Assembly: GCF_014648435.1 (NCBI RefSeq)
Contig: NZ_BMRC01000018.1
Coordinates: forward strand, 62,001 to 126,000
Reading direction: 5' to 3'
DNA from: Nonomuraea spiralis
GTDB taxonomy: Bacteria > Actinomycetota > Actinomycetes > Streptosporangiales > Streptosporangiaceae
Length of the DNA stretch: 64,000 nt
Shown: in pieces, positions 1 through 8,827 of the stretch
Position numbering within the stretch: the first letter of the stretch is position 1
Layout: the number at the start of each line of letters is the position of its first letter
Made by a program: the position numbers and the translations under genes
The notes under the pieces: generated by a model
The model's database searches: none
Seen by the model: only the letters and a program-made list of their open reading frames with translations
What the model was told of the DNA's origin: nothing

Positions 1-1272
1 ACTCTTGATCTTGTCGATCGTCTTCTGCTGTACCGTGGTCGTCGCCTGCGCGTAGCCGCCCTTGCCGATGGCGTCCGAGTAATCCGCCTCGACCTGGCCG
101 AAGGTCGGCCCGACGACCCAGGTGGCGGGGATGTTCGCCGCGGATTCCTTGAAGACGTCGTAGATCTTCTGGCCGCCGAAGTACGGGTCGCCCTGCGACA
201 GCAGGGGGTTCTCCAGACCGGTCTTGGATGCCGGGTACAGGCCGCCGACCGTGATGCCGGTGCTCACCGCTTCCGGGTCGCTGGACAGGAAGGCGGCGAA
301 CTGCTCGGCCTCCTTCGGGGTCTTGCAGCCGGTCAGCACGGAGGTGGCGGAGCCGCCGGAGTTCGCGCTGGTGTGATCGCCGGCGGTCCAGGTCGGCAGC
401 GGGGCCACGGCCCACTTGCCGGCGAGATCCTTGAGGTCACCCTTGATCCCCGCGGCCGCCCAGGAGGCGTTCACGAAGGTCATGACCTGGCCCGCCTCGG
501 ACGCCTTGTCGAAGTTCGGGTCCCAGGCGTTGCCGTTGTTCATCACCAGCTTCTTGTCCTTCAGGCCCTGCCAGTACGTGGCGACCTGCTGGGTGCCGGG
601 ATTGTCGATGGAGACCTGCCAGGCGCCGCCCTGCGTGCCGAACCAGGACTTGCCGGTCTGCCAGGTCAGCGCGGCCATGTCGTAGGCGTCCTGGGGCGCG
701 GTGCCGAAGGCGACGGCGGGGTCGGCCGCGTGCACCTTGGCGGCGTCCGCGGCGTACTCGTCCCAGGTCGCGGGGGGCTTCGCGATGCCGAACTTGCGGA
801 ACAGGTCGGTGCGGTAGTACAGGGCCATCGGCCCGATGTCGACCGGGAGGCCGTACACCTTGCCGTCGGCCGACGACGCCGCGACGGTCCAGTCCAGGTA
901 CTTGCCGGTGTCGCCGGACGCGTACGGGGTGATGTCCATCAGCGCGTTCTTGACCAGCATCGACGGGATGTCGTTGTAGGTGACCTGAGCCAGGCACGGC
1001 GCCTTGCCCGCGGTGATCGCGTTGGTCATCTGGTCGTAACCGCCCTTGGCGCCGGACGGGATCTGCTTGAACGTCACCTTGATGTCCGGGTGGGCGGCGT
1101 TCCACTGAGCGGTGATCTTGTCGTAGCCCGGGGCCCAGCCCCAGAACTCCATCGACACCGGCCCGCTCGGAGCTGCCGCATCGTCGGCCGAGCCGGAGCT
1201 GGAACAGCCGGCCACCAGCAGGGCCAGGGAGAGGAACGCCGCGCCGGCGGCTCTGGACGCGGAGGTGCGCAT
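1..1272 (-). CDS. Carbohydrate ABC transporter solute-binding lipoprotein (3' end outside window)
   Basis: Extracellular sugar-binding component of an ABC importer, SBP family 1 (MalE/UgpB-like). All 424 visible codons are open and the gene runs off the left edge without a stop. The start ATG at 1272 has a good AAGGAAG ribosome site just upstream. Residues 1-21 form a lipoprotein signal with lipobox LVAGC, so the mature protein should be anchored outside the membrane. The mature start reads SMEFWGWAPGYDK, and motifs such as YNDIPSML and GLPVDIGPMALYYRTDLF are typical of sugar SBPs. The permeases would be expected downstream, beyond the left edge. A ROK regulator lies 378 bp upstream on the same strand, which fits sugar-responsive control. 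The substrate cannot be read from the sequence. Confidence 0.9.
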   Translation of the reverse strand, partial: MRTSASRAAGAAFLSLALLVAGCSSSGSADDAAAPSGPVSMEFWGWAPGYDKITAQWNAAHPDIKVTFKQIPSGAKGGYDQMTNAITAGKAPCLAQVTYNDIPSMLVKNALMDITPYASGDTGKYLDWTVAASSADGKVYGLPVDIGPMALYYRTDLFRKFGIAKPPATWDEYAADAAKVHAADPAVAFGTAPQDAYDMAALTWQTGKSWFGTQGGAWQVSIDNPGTQQVATYWQGLKDKKLVMNNGNAWDPNFDKASEAGQVMTFVNASWAAAGIKGDLKDLAGKWAVAPLPTWTAGDHTSANSGGSATSVLTGCKTPKEAEQFAAFLSSDPEAVSTGITVGGLYPASKTGLENPLLSQGDPYFGGQKIYDVFKESAANIPATWVVGPTFGQVEADYSDAIGKGGYAQATTTVQQKTIDKIKS

Positions 1273-1650
1273 GGGGGGACTTCCTTTGCAGAGAGTGAAT
1301 TGGAACGCGATCGGGAAGCCGGCCGGAGGACGCGGCAAACAGTCGCATTCGGGAATGTCGAGGGTTGTTCGGCATGTCGCGGGAGAGGCGGTCAACACCT
1401 CGTGCACGCGGTTTCCGGCTCGACTCAGCAGCCTTGATTTCGGGCACGGGTCCCGACCTGCTGGTTCAGGGGAGACAGCGGAGAACCACCCGTCCGATAC
1501 TCGAGCGGATGACATGAAGGTTCAGGCGGTTTATCCGGCAGGGGAATTCATGGTTGCGGCAGCCCCGGCCGCCACCGCATACCCAAGCTTTATCGACCGC
1601 GCATGGCTGCTCCGGGATTTTGCCTGGCGAAGGCGGAACCGGTTGGGGAC
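1273..1650. other. Intergenic region upstream of the sugar-binding protein gene
   Basis: 378 bp between the ROK gene and the sugar-binding protein gene, both on the minus strand. It should hold the promoter of the transporter operon. I see no good palindrome like the one upstream of the ROK gene, no convincing -10/-35 pair and no small gene. Confidence 0.5.
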
Positions 1651-2838
1651 TCAGGACAGCCGGGCACGGACGCTCTCCCTGATGACCAGACAGGCGGCGC
1701 CCCGCGCCCACAATGTCTCGCTGGCCTGATCTACCTTGATCACACAGTCGCGGGCGGCAGAGGAGACGGCGTGGCGCTCCAGGGCTCTCGTCATTGCCGG
1801 GCCGAAGTGGTCGTAGGCCACCACGCCCTCGCCCGCGATCACGATCAGTCCCGGGTTGAGCAGGTTGCACAGGCAGGCCAGTCCGCGCCCCAACGCGTCC
1901 CCGGCCACGGCGAACGCGTCGAGCGCGGCCTGCCGCTCGGGTTCCGTCCCCGAGCGCGCGAGCTCGGCGACGGCATCATAATCCGCCTCGGGACGGCCGC
2001 CGAGCTCCCGGAACGTCCGCAGCACCGCATCGGAGGAGGCAAGCGCCTCCACGCAGCCGCGGTTGCCGCAGGCGCACTCCGGCCCGTTGGGCTCGATGGG
2101 CAGATGCCCGAACTCGACGGCCAGTCCGCCGGCACCGGAGTGGAGGACCCCGTGCAGCATGAGCGCACCGCCGACACCTCGCCCGACCGAGATCACCGCG
2201 AACGAGTCGACGTCCCGGCCCTCACCGAACCAGCGCTCGGCGATGACCAGGGCGTTGACGTCGTTGTTCACCACCACCGGAAGCCCGGTGGCCGCGCTGA
2301 GCGGAGCGGCGATCGGGACATCCGTCCAGCCGAGCCGCACCGCCGAGCGGCACACCCCGCCCTCCGCGTAGACGTGACCGCCGACGCCGACCCCGATGCC
2401 CAGCACCTTCGCCTTGGCGGACGGCGCCCCGGCGATCAGGCGGCCCGTCAACTCCGCCGCCACCGAGAGGACATGAGCCGGTTCCACGGAGTCGAGCGCC
2501 TGCTCCAGACGCAGCAGCGGACGGGCTCCGAGGTCGGTGAGCACAGCCGCGACATGGGTGCGCGCGATCTGGATCCCGACAACCAGGTGCTGCTCGGTGT
2601 TGACCCGCAGCAGGCGCTGGGGCCGCCCCAGCCCCGCCGCGCTCTGCTGTCCGGTCTCGCTCAGGTAGCCGCCCTCGATCAGCGGCGACAGCAGCCGGGT
2701 CACCGTGGAGGGCGACAACCCGAGCCGCTGTGCGATCACCGTCCGGGAGATCGGCCCGGCGGTGAGCACCTGCGCGAAGATCTCGGCTCCCGTCTGGTCC
2801 GGGACCAGAGTCGTCAACGCGTTCACGTCGTACCCCAT
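1651..2838 (-). CDS. ROK-family transcriptional regulator
   Basis: Sugar-responsive repressor of the NagC/XylR (ROK) family, 395 aa, a normal length. Residues about 20-75 form a winged helix (SRTVIAQRLGLSPSTVTRLL). The rest is the sugar-kinase-like ROK domain with ATPase-type glycine motifs (GIGVGVGGHV), VVNNDVNALVIAE, and the zinc motif CACGNRGCVEALAS preceded by EFGHLPI. Start ATG at 2838; the Shine-Dalgarno sequence is weak. A perfect palindrome 43 bp upstream is the likely autoregulatory operator. The gene reads toward the sugar transporter, so that operon is the probable target, although no copy of the palindrome is visible in front of the transporter gene. Confidence 0.93.
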   Translation of the reverse strand: MGYDVNALTTLVPDQTGAEIFAQVLTAGPISRTVIAQRLGLSPSTVTRLLSPLIEGGYLSETGQQSAAGLGRPQRLLRVNTEQHLVVGIQIARTHVAAVLTDLGARPLLRLEQALDSVEPAHVLSVAAELTGRLIAGAPSAKAKVLGIGVGVGGHVYAEGGVCRSAVRLGWTDVPIAAPLSAATGLPVVVNNDVNALVIAERWFGEGRDVDSFAVISVGRGVGGALMLHGVLHSGAGGLAVEFGHLPIEPNGPECACGNRGCVEALASSDAVLRTFRELGGRPEADYDAVAELARSGTEPERQAALDAFAVAGDALGRGLACLCNLLNPGLIVIAGEGVVAYDHFGPAMTRALERHAVSSAARDCVIKVDQASETLWARGAACLVIRESVRARLS

Positions 2839-2880
2839 CTCATGACTGCACGCACTGCGTCGCCTAGAGTCTGGCGGACA

Positions 2881-2903
2881 TATTTTCTTGAGTCAAGAAA
2901 ATA
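2881..2903. promoter_or_regulatory. Perfect 23-bp palindrome, probable ROK operator
   Basis: An 11-bp arm TATTTTCTTGA, a central G at 2892 and the exact inverse arm, in an A+T-rich island unlike the surrounding DNA. On the minus strand the right arm supplies a TTGACT -35-like hexamer, with CAGACT about 17 bp further down. A bound dimer would therefore cover the ROK gene's own -35 element. Confidence 0.75.
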
Positions 2904-3243
2904 AGTGGGTTGACGTGATCCCGGCCCCCTCGTCGGGCGTGAGCTGTGGCGGTCCGCCAGAGCTGCGAGTTCGAGGCCGTCACCACGCGCAGGGCCGTAC
3001 GCCCCCGCGCCCATCGCAATCTTGGGTTCGCAGATCTTTCCGCAGGTCATAGAGATGTGATCTTGTCAGGCACGTAAGGCACGTGAGCCCAGCCTCCACG
3101 GCAAGTTGCGGCGACCAGGAATCACTGCGGAACAACATCCCGAAGTTAAAGCGATAGCAGAGTGTAGTTATAGGCAACGGCCGGTAGTCGTACGGAGGGA
3201 GGTGAACCGGCGAGACAGCTGTTCCCCCAGCGATGGGAGCACC
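2904..3243. other. Intergenic region, no confident gene
   Basis: 340 bp between the ROK operator and the small secreted peptide gene. It contains a short direct repeat AGGCACGT (around 3068-3085) and the A+T-richer stretch 3145-3175 with TGTAGTTATAGG at 3163-3174, a motif that recurs at 5280 and, inverted, at 10529. It probably holds the peptide gene's promoter. Confidence 0.4.
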
Positions 3244-3428
3244 ATGCATCCGATTCTCAAGTTCGCCGCCGCACTACTGTTCGGGACGGCCGTAGTCGCC
3301 AGTGCCGCCCCGGCGGTTACCCGAGCCGACTGCATCGCCGGTGGGGGGGGTACGTCACGTTCGACCCCATATACGGCCTGATCTGCTCCAGGGGAACCCA
3401 TGAAGGAGAAAGCATCATCCGCGAGTAG
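3244..3428 (+). pseudogene. Small secreted Cys-containing peptide, frameshifted at a poly-G tract
   Basis: ATG at 3244 follows GGGAGCACC. The product starts with a clean Sec signal (MHPILKFAAALLFGT, then VVASAAPA) followed by TRADCIAGGGG. As written, eight G's at 3343-3350 send the frame into a stop at 3379-3381 (45 aa). With nine G's the frame continues as YVTFDPIYGLICSRG to a stop at 3426-3428, giving a second Cys that could pair with the one at DCIAG. The extended frame looks like actinobacterial mini secreted proteins with one disulfide. Either a sequencing/assembly slip or a true slipped-strand variant is possible. Confidence 0.5.
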
Positions 3429-3494
3429 GCCCGAGAAGAGCGCGTGCCTGATCGGGAGCGAGCCCTTCTTGTGTAGCCGCCGGGGTTCGACGCG

Positions 3495-3884
3495 GTGCTA
3501 CGGGACCCCGCGACGGTGCGCATCCCCACCACCACCGACATCCACGGCCGCTGGGAGTGGCATCACCGACCCTCCGCGACGACCTGGCGAGCCGAGATCG
3601 TCCAGCCGGTCGCCGCCGGGCAGATCAGCGCGATCAGGCGGATCGGCCCCGCCCGCACGATCCAGCGGATCAAAGTCGTGTCCCCCTCGGGAAAGGACTC
3701 GGAGCTGAGCATCGACGAGGCCATCCAGATGACCGAGTCGGGACGGTTCACGTTCTTCACCAGAGTCCCCGGATTCCCCGAGGCCGGCGTGATCGTCGAC
3801 ACCACCGCGCGAGGCCGCCGGTACCTGCGCACCGACGCCGACCAGACGACGGGCAACAACCTGGCCGTACTACCCATCTTCTGA
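3495..3884 (+). CDS. DUF3892-like domain protein, probably a 5'-truncated fragment
   Basis: 129 aa from GTG 3495. The frame is open back to a TAG at 3474-3476 and reads PPGFDAVLRDPATVRIP before and across the start, which looks like the middle of a longer protein rather than an N-terminus. Residues about 40-110 (ISAIRRIGPARTIQRIKVV, then SIDEAIQMTESGRFTFFTRV) match my recollection of the DUF3892 pattern: Ile/Arg-rich strand, Ser-x-(D/E)-E-A-I helix, G-x-(F/Y) strand. Codon use is that of a real gene. It is followed 15 bp later by another damaged gene, so this is probably the surviving end of an older locus. Function unknown. Confidence 0.45.
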   Translation: MLRDPATVRIPTTTDIHGRWEWHHRPSATTWRAEIVQPVAAGQISAIRRIGPARTIQRIKVVSPSGKDSELSIDEAIQMTESGRFTFFTRVPGFPEAGVIVDTTARGRRYLRTDADQTTGNNLAVLPIF

Positions 3885-3898
3885 CCCCGGGAGTCACG

Positions 3899-4685
3899 AT
3901 GGCGATCTCGAAACTCGCCGCGGCACTCTTCCCCGCGCCCATCGCGGTGGCCGAAGGTAACGCCACTCCCTTCGAAGCGATGCCCGCTCTGCCGCTCCCC
4001 GTCGTCCAGGGGACAGCCGACGCCCCCATACACCTGCTCGTCGGCCAGTCGGCCACGCTGGCCGGCGCCGCGATGGCCATGGTCGGTATGTGGGCCGATC
4101 CGCCGCAGTGGGCGAGGGCGCTCAAGGTCTTCCAGTACCAGCTGCTGGGGGCACACCTGTTCCGGTACGGCACCACATTCGCGTTCGGCCCTGACAGCGC
4201 TGGCTGCAGTGGCGGACACGCCGAAGGCGCTCGCGCCGGTGACGCTGGCCGGCGTGACGCGGCAGGAGGTCGGCTCGCTGCACGCCTTCGACCCCTTCCG
4301 GCGTTTTCGCCCGCAAGGCGCGCGATACAACCTTGCCTCACCAACGACGGTTATCCGCGTTTCGCGCCTGCGTGCAGCTCTACCGTCCGAGCTGGAAGCC
4401 GGCCGCTCGGCCTGGCAGGAGGAGAAGCTGGCCTACGCGACCGCTCGACGCGAGGCCAAGCAGCGAGGTCAGCGCGGCCTCCACCCTGACGACATCAACC
4501 TCTACACCCCGACCTGTTGGTACGGCGCGTGCCGAGAAGCGGCACTCCATGCCGTGTCTTTCTGGCATCAGCGACGGCTCGCGGTCCTTCTCGTCGACGA
4601 CGACAGGCCGGCTTCCCATCCCTGTCCCGGATCAGAAAGCGCGCCCGACGGCCCGCATCGTCCAGATCCATCACAAGATTCTTGA
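3899..4685 (+). pseudogene. Hypothetical membrane-associated protein, frameshifted
   Basis: ATG 3899 has a GGGAG ribosome site 5 bp upstream. Frame 1 (MAISKLAAALFPAPIAVAE onward) has strong actinobacterial codon bias to about 4185, ending in QWARALKVFQYQLLGAHL. The bias then moves to a second frame, which reads ALTALAAVADTPKALAPVTL and GVTRQEVGSLHAFDPF and stays open to 4685. A single indel near 4185 explains this. After about 4300 the sequence becomes less gene-like, and from about 4605 it runs antisense over a transposase remnant. I do not recognise the family. The local wreckage suggests a decayed locus. Confidence 0.35.
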
Positions 4686-5186
4686 ACGCCTGGATCACCC
4701 AGTTCGCACTCGGGTGAGCGGTGGTGTCCAGCACGCGGACGCGCCGGGTGGCGTGCTGGACGCGAGCGTGGCGAGCTCACCATGCACCCGCCGGTATCCC
4801 CCGACCGGGGTTCTCCCGAATCAGGCGCAGGACGAGAGCGCGAATGGAGCGGACCGTGAGCGGGCGCCCAGGCCGCTTCGGCCGGCAGATACCGGCATGA
4901 CGGCGCTTCATCAGATCGCGGTGCCATCGCGGGACGGTGTCCGGCCGGACGAGGAGCCTCAGTCGGCGCAGGACCTCGCGGGGCGGCGACTCAGAAGCGC
5001 GGCGAGAAGGGCTCGGTCCTCGGGTGCGAACTTCACTCTGGTGTCAGCGCCGAGCCGGCGTTCAAGAACGATGATCCGGTGGCGCAGGGCAAGAATCTCC
5101 ACGTCCTTGTCCCGATCGCCCGTGGGCGGCAACCGCAGCGCGGCGAACGTGTTCGTGACGGTGAGGTAGGCCAGGCGAAGGAGCAT
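4605..5186 (-). pseudogene. IS3/IS481-type (integrase-core) transposase remnant
   Basis: From ATG 5186 the product reads MLLRLAYLTVTNTFAALRL then DRDKDVEILALRHRIIVLER, the usual N-terminus of actinobacterial rve-type transposases. A frameshift near 4985 moves the frame to VLRRLRLLVRPDTVPRWHRD and RPKRPGRPLTVRSIRALVL. A second shift near 4799 follows. The catalytic core is then shortened: GELATL jumps directly to RRVRVLDTTAHPSANWVIQ and FLIRDRDGK, skipping roughly 60 residues, and the 3' half with the last acidic residues is missing. It cannot be active. Family name is from memory of the pattern; IS3 versus IS481 is not resolved. Confidence 0.75.
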
Positions 5187-5467
5187 GGCCGATCATCCTG
5201 CCGCACTTGGTTCCCTCTCCTGGGTGGCCGGAGCTCGCGCCGCCACGCGAAGCCCTTGCACGGCGATGACCAGGCCGGATGTAGTTATCGGCAGGCGCAC
5301 AGCCGCGATGTCGACGATGCCGGCCCCATCGATGTCATGGACGGGCCGTGGGAGTCGCCCCGAGGGCGGAGCCTTAGGATCTACTTGGTTCCCCGGCCGG
5401 CGGTCGGCGGCGCCCGCGGATCGCCCAGCCCGCCCGGCGGGCCGACCACCATGAAGGCGAGCCTTCC

Positions 5468-6121
5468 ATGCGCATTGTGATCGCCGAGGACGACCCCTTG
5501 CTGCGCGAAGGCATGGCGTTGCTGCTGCGTGCCGAGTCGCTGGAAGTGGTGGCCACCGCCTCAGATGCCGCCGGGTTCCTGGACGCCGTGGACGCCCATC
5601 GGCCGGATGTGGCCATCGTGGACGTGCGCATGCCGCCCACCCACACCGACGAGGGCATTGTGGCGGCCGTCGAGGCCAGGCGGCGGCTGCCGGGACTGGC
5701 CGTGCTGGTGCTGTCGGCGTACGTGGAGCAGGCGTTCGCCACCGATCTGCTCGCGCATGGCGGCGCGCGCCTGGGTTACCTGCTCAAGGAGCGGGTCGGG
5801 CGCGTCCAGGAATTCCTGATGGCGCTGCACCGGGTAGCCGATGGCGGCACCGCCATCGACCCCGAGGTGGTCGCGCAGTTCCTCACCCGCAGCCGCCCTG
5901 GCAACCGGCTCGAACGGCTCAGCCCGCGCGAGCGCGACGTGCTGGCCTTGATGGCCGAAGGGCTGGGCAACTCGGCCATCGCCGAGCGGTTGTTCGTCAC
6001 CGGCGGCGCAGTGCACAAGCACATTCGCAGCATCTTCGCCAAACTCGACCTGGCCCCGGCCGACGGCACCGACCGGCGGGTGGCCGCCGTGCTGACCTAC
6101 CTCGAAGGCGTGAAGGGGTGA
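5468..6121 (+). CDS. LuxR/NarL-family response regulator
   Basis: 217 aa cytoplasmic DNA-binding regulator. Residues 1-120 are a receiver domain: acidic pocket EDD at 7-9, phosphoacceptor Asp in VAIVDVRMPP near 54, Ser in VLVLSAY and Lys in GYLLKERVG. Residues about 150-210 are a LuxR helix-turn-helix (LSPRERDVLALMAEGLGN then VTGGAVHKHIRSIFAKL). ATG 5468 is preceded by AAGGCGAG. Its likely partner is the histidine kinase at 7485, separated from it by a CPBP protease gene, which is an unusual order. The 409-bp gap downstream argues that the kinase is transcribed separately. Confidence 0.93.
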   Translation: MRIVIAEDDPLLREGMALLLRAESLEVVATASDAAGFLDAVDAHRPDVAIVDVRMPPTHTDEGIVAAVEARRRLPGLAVLVLSAYVEQAFATDLLAHGGARLGYLLKERVGRVQEFLMALHRVADGGTAIDPEVVAQFLTRSRPGNRLERLSPRERDVLALMAEGLGNSAIAERLFVTGGAVHKHIRSIFAKLDLAPADGTDRRVAAVLTYLEGVKG

Positions 6122-6530
6122 GTAGTCGGGCCCACCCGGGTCCGGCCGGAACGTCCATGTGACATGAAGGTGTTGATCGAGGCACAGAGTCATCGGGGTC
6201 GGAATTCCCGCGCGATCAGCCGGCTTCGGGCCATTCCAGAGCCGTGTCCTCAGACTCTCTGATCACTCTGCCTCGCCGGGTGACCGGCATTCGGCGCCTT
6301 CCATCGTGCGGTGCGCGGCCCTGTTCACCTGGCGTTCCTGATCGGTGTCCAACTCACTGACCAGCCAGTTCACTTGACAACGCCAGATGGCGAGCGTGTC
6401 CGGCGTCCCGGCGCCTGAGACGGTGGTACCCCTGGCTGTACCTCTCTTCGGGGCGTAGGGGGGAATGATCAGAACGCCCGCGGCTGATGTGCTGATGAGC
6501 GTCCATCACACGCTCCCAAGGGAACACCGA
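6122..6530. other. Intergenic region upstream of the CPBP protease gene
   Basis: 409 bp without a supported gene. TTGACA at 6374-6379 is a possible -35 element, but I see no matching -10 at 16-18 bp. An alternative ATG at 6465 lies in frame with the protease but would add a poorly conserved-looking leader. Confidence 0.4.
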
Positions 6531-7427
6531 ATGGCAGTCAACAGCCGATCGGTCGCCGAGCGCGACACGCCCCCCAAGGGTTTCGTCCGCCGCCGTCCGT
6601 TACTCGCTTTCTTCGTCCTGGCCAACGCGATGAGCTGGGCCGCCTGGACGCCCTATGTCCTGTCGGCGAACGGGCTCGGGATCCTGGACTTCACCTTCCC
6701 CACATTGCTCGGCACCACGCAGTTCCTGGGAGTGCTCCCCGGCGCGTATCTCGGGCCCGTCTTCGCCGCCTACATCGTCACCAGAGTCACGGAAGGAAAG
6801 GAAGGCGTCCGCCGCTGGATCGGGCGGATGACCAAATGGCGCGTCAATGGGATCTGGTACCTGGTGACCGCGCTCGGCGTCCCGGCCGCCATCATCGTCA
6901 CCGCGGCCTCCATGGCCGGCGAGAAGCTCACCATGCCGCCCGTCGCCGTGCTGGTGGCCTACGTGCCCGGCCTGATGCTCCAAATGGTCACCACCGGGCT
7001 CGCGGAGGAGCCGGGATGGCGGGACTTCGCCCTGGCCCGCATGCAACGCAGGTTCGGCCCGCTGCGCGCCACCGCGCTCCTCGGCCCATTGTGGGGCGTC
7101 TGGCACCTGCCGCTGTTCCTGACCGAGTGGGGCGGCTGGCCGGACGTCACCTGGATGCGGGTCGGCGAGTTCATCGCCTTCTGCTGCGCGTTCAGCGTGG
7201 TCGTCACCTGGGTCTTCAACCGGACCGGGCAGAGCCTGCCGCTGGTCATGCTGCTGCATGTCAGCATCAACAACTTCATGTCGATCGTCTACGCGGACAT
7301 GTTCCCGTCCATCGCCACGCCGGCGCTGGCGTCCCGGGTCACGCTGCTGGCGGGCACCACGGCGGCGGTCCTGGTGCTCATCGCGACGCGCGGCCGGCTG
7401 GGTTACCGGCCCGCCGGGGAACCGTGA
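6531..7427 (+). CDS. CPBP-family intramembrane glutamic endopeptidase
   Basis: Multi-pass membrane protein (298 aa) of the CAAX-prenyl-protease/bacteriocin-processing (Abi) family. Motif 1 is EEPGWRDFALARMQ, the conserved E-E-x-x-x-R; motif 2 is GPLWGVWHLPLFL with the conserved His; motif 3 is LLHVSINNFM with His and Asn. About seven hydrophobic segments are visible. I chose ATG 6531 because AAGGGA lies 7 bp upstream; ATG 6465 in frame is possible but adds 22 atypical residues. Placed between a response regulator and a kinase, it may process a membrane protein or peptide in the same response, which is inference. Confidence 0.85.
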   Translation: MAVNSRSVAERDTPPKGFVRRRPLLAFFVLANAMSWAAWTPYVLSANGLGILDFTFPTLLGTTQFLGVLPGAYLGPVFAAYIVTRVTEGKEGVRRWIGRMTKWRVNGIWYLVTALGVPAAIIVTAASMAGEKLTMPPVAVLVAYVPGLMLQMVTTGLAEEPGWRDFALARMQRRFGPLRATALLGPLWGVWHLPLFLTEWGGWPDVTWMRVGEFIAFCCAFSVVVTWVFNRTGQSLPLVMLLHVSINNFMSIVYADMFPSIATPALASRVTLLAGTTAAVLVLIATRGRLGYRPAGEP

Positions 7428-7484
7428 GGAGGGGATGATCTGCTGTTCCGCCGGCGAAGACCGACAAGAGAGAGGTGAGTGCCG

Positions 7485-8750
7485 ATGAAGGCCCAGCCCC
7501 TGTGGCGCCGCTTCGGACGCCGGGAGATGCTCGCCCACGCCCGCGCCACGCTCGACGCGCTCGAACACGTCGTCGGCGGCATGGGCACCGCGATCCTGGC
7601 GCTGGTCGCGCTCCTGGCGGTGGCCGTCACCGGCCTGGCATGCCTGATCGGCGTGGGGCTGCCGCTGGTGCCCACCACGCTGCGCGGGGTGCGCGCGGTG
7701 GCCGACCGAGAGCGGGCCAGACTCTCGCGCTGGGGCGAGGAGGAAGTCATCGCCGTGTCCCCGCCGGCAGGCGGCCTGCGCGCTGCCCTCGCCGACCCGG
7801 CCACGCGGCGCGAGCTGGCCTGGCTACTCGCGCACGCCTCCATCGGACTGCTGCTGGGCCTGGTCACGCTCACCTTCCCGATCCACGCCGTGCAGGACGC
7901 GACATTCGCGCTGTGGTGGTGGCTGTTGCCGCTGGAGGAAGCCGCGAGCGCGGCGTACGGGCTGTGGGAGGTCAACGACACTGCCAGCGCACTCGCGGTC
8001 GCCGCGCTGGCCCCGATCGAGATCATTGTCACCCTGGTCCTCACGCCGTGCACGGCCTGGCTGCAAGCGCGGCCGGGCCGGAAGCTGCTGCTGAGGCCCG
8101 CCCCCGACGCCGACCTGGGCCTGCGCGTCGCGCAGCTCACCGCGTCCCGCGCCGCCCTGCTCGACGCGCACGTCGTCGAATTGCGCAGGATCGAACGCTC
8201 GCTGCACGACGGGACCCAAAACCGGCTCGTCGCGGTGAATGTGCTGCTGGGCACGGCCTTACGGGCGCTGGAACGCGACCCTGCCACCGCCAAGGCATCG
8301 CTCGAGCGAGCCCAGGACGCCGCCGAGCAGGCCCTCGGCGAGCTCCGCGGCGTGGTACGCGCCATCCTGCCTCCCGTCCTGGCCCACAAGAACCTCGCCG
8401 ACGCGCTCGCCGGGCTGGCCTCGGCCTGCCCGGTGCCGTGCCGGGTCGACGCCGATCTGCCGGTCAGGGCCGCCGCCTCGGTCGAGGCCACCGCCTACTA
8501 CGCGGCGGCCGAAGCGCTCACCAACATCGCCAAGCACAGCCGGGCCGGGCGTGCCGTCGTCAGCGTGCGCCGCGTCGGCGACCGGCTGTGCCTGCGGATC
8601 ACGGACGACGGCCGGGGCGGCGCGGACGAGCATGGCTCCGGCCTGGTCGGCATCCGCCGCCGGGTCGAGGCACACGACGGGTCGTTCACGCTGGACAGCC
8701 CGGCCGGCGGCCCGACCGTCCTCGACGTGACCCTGCCTTGCGGAACCTGA
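7485..8750 (+). CDS. NarL-type sensor histidine kinase
   Basis: 421 aa. The N-terminal half has paired hydrophobic segments (TAILALVALLAVAVTGLACL and WLLAHASIGLLLGLVTLTF), as in the actinobacterial Sensor-domain kinases. The HisKA_3 dimerisation helix carries the phosphorylated His in IERSLHDGTQNRL. The HATPase follows with the N box (AAEALTNIAKHS), G box (ITDDGRGGADEHGSGLVGI) and a closing strand GPTVLDVTLP. ATG 7485 fits GAGAGG upstream; GTG 7479 is two codons earlier. It is the probable partner of the LuxR-type regulator at 5468. Signal unknown. Confidence 0.9.
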   Translation: MKAQPLWRRFGRREMLAHARATLDALEHVVGGMGTAILALVALLAVAVTGLACLIGVGLPLVPTTLRGVRAVADRERARLSRWGEEEVIAVSPPAGGLRAALADPATRRELAWLLAHASIGLLLGLVTLTFPIHAVQDATFALWWWLLPLEEAASAAYGLWEVNDTASALAVAALAPIEIIVTLVLTPCTAWLQARPGRKLLLRPAPDADLGLRVAQLTASRAALLDAHVVELRRIERSLHDGTQNRLVAVNVLLGTALRALERDPATAKASLERAQDAAEQALGELRGVVRAILPPVLAHKNLADALAGLASACPVPCRVDADLPVRAAASVEATAYYAAAEALTNIAKHSRAGRAVVSVRRVGDRLCLRITDDGRGGADEHGSGLVGIRRRVEAHDGSFTLDSPAGGPTVLDVTLPCGT

Positions 8751-8827
8751 ACCCGCGAAACCGCCACCAGCATTGCCATTCCACTCCGACCTTGCGACGT
8801 CCGGACCGATCTTGCGCCCCTCCATGC

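Noticed and set aside
6374..6379. TTGACA as a sigma-70-type -35 element for the CPBP gene
   Set aside because: No TANNNT-like -10 at 16-18 bp, so not listed as a promoter.
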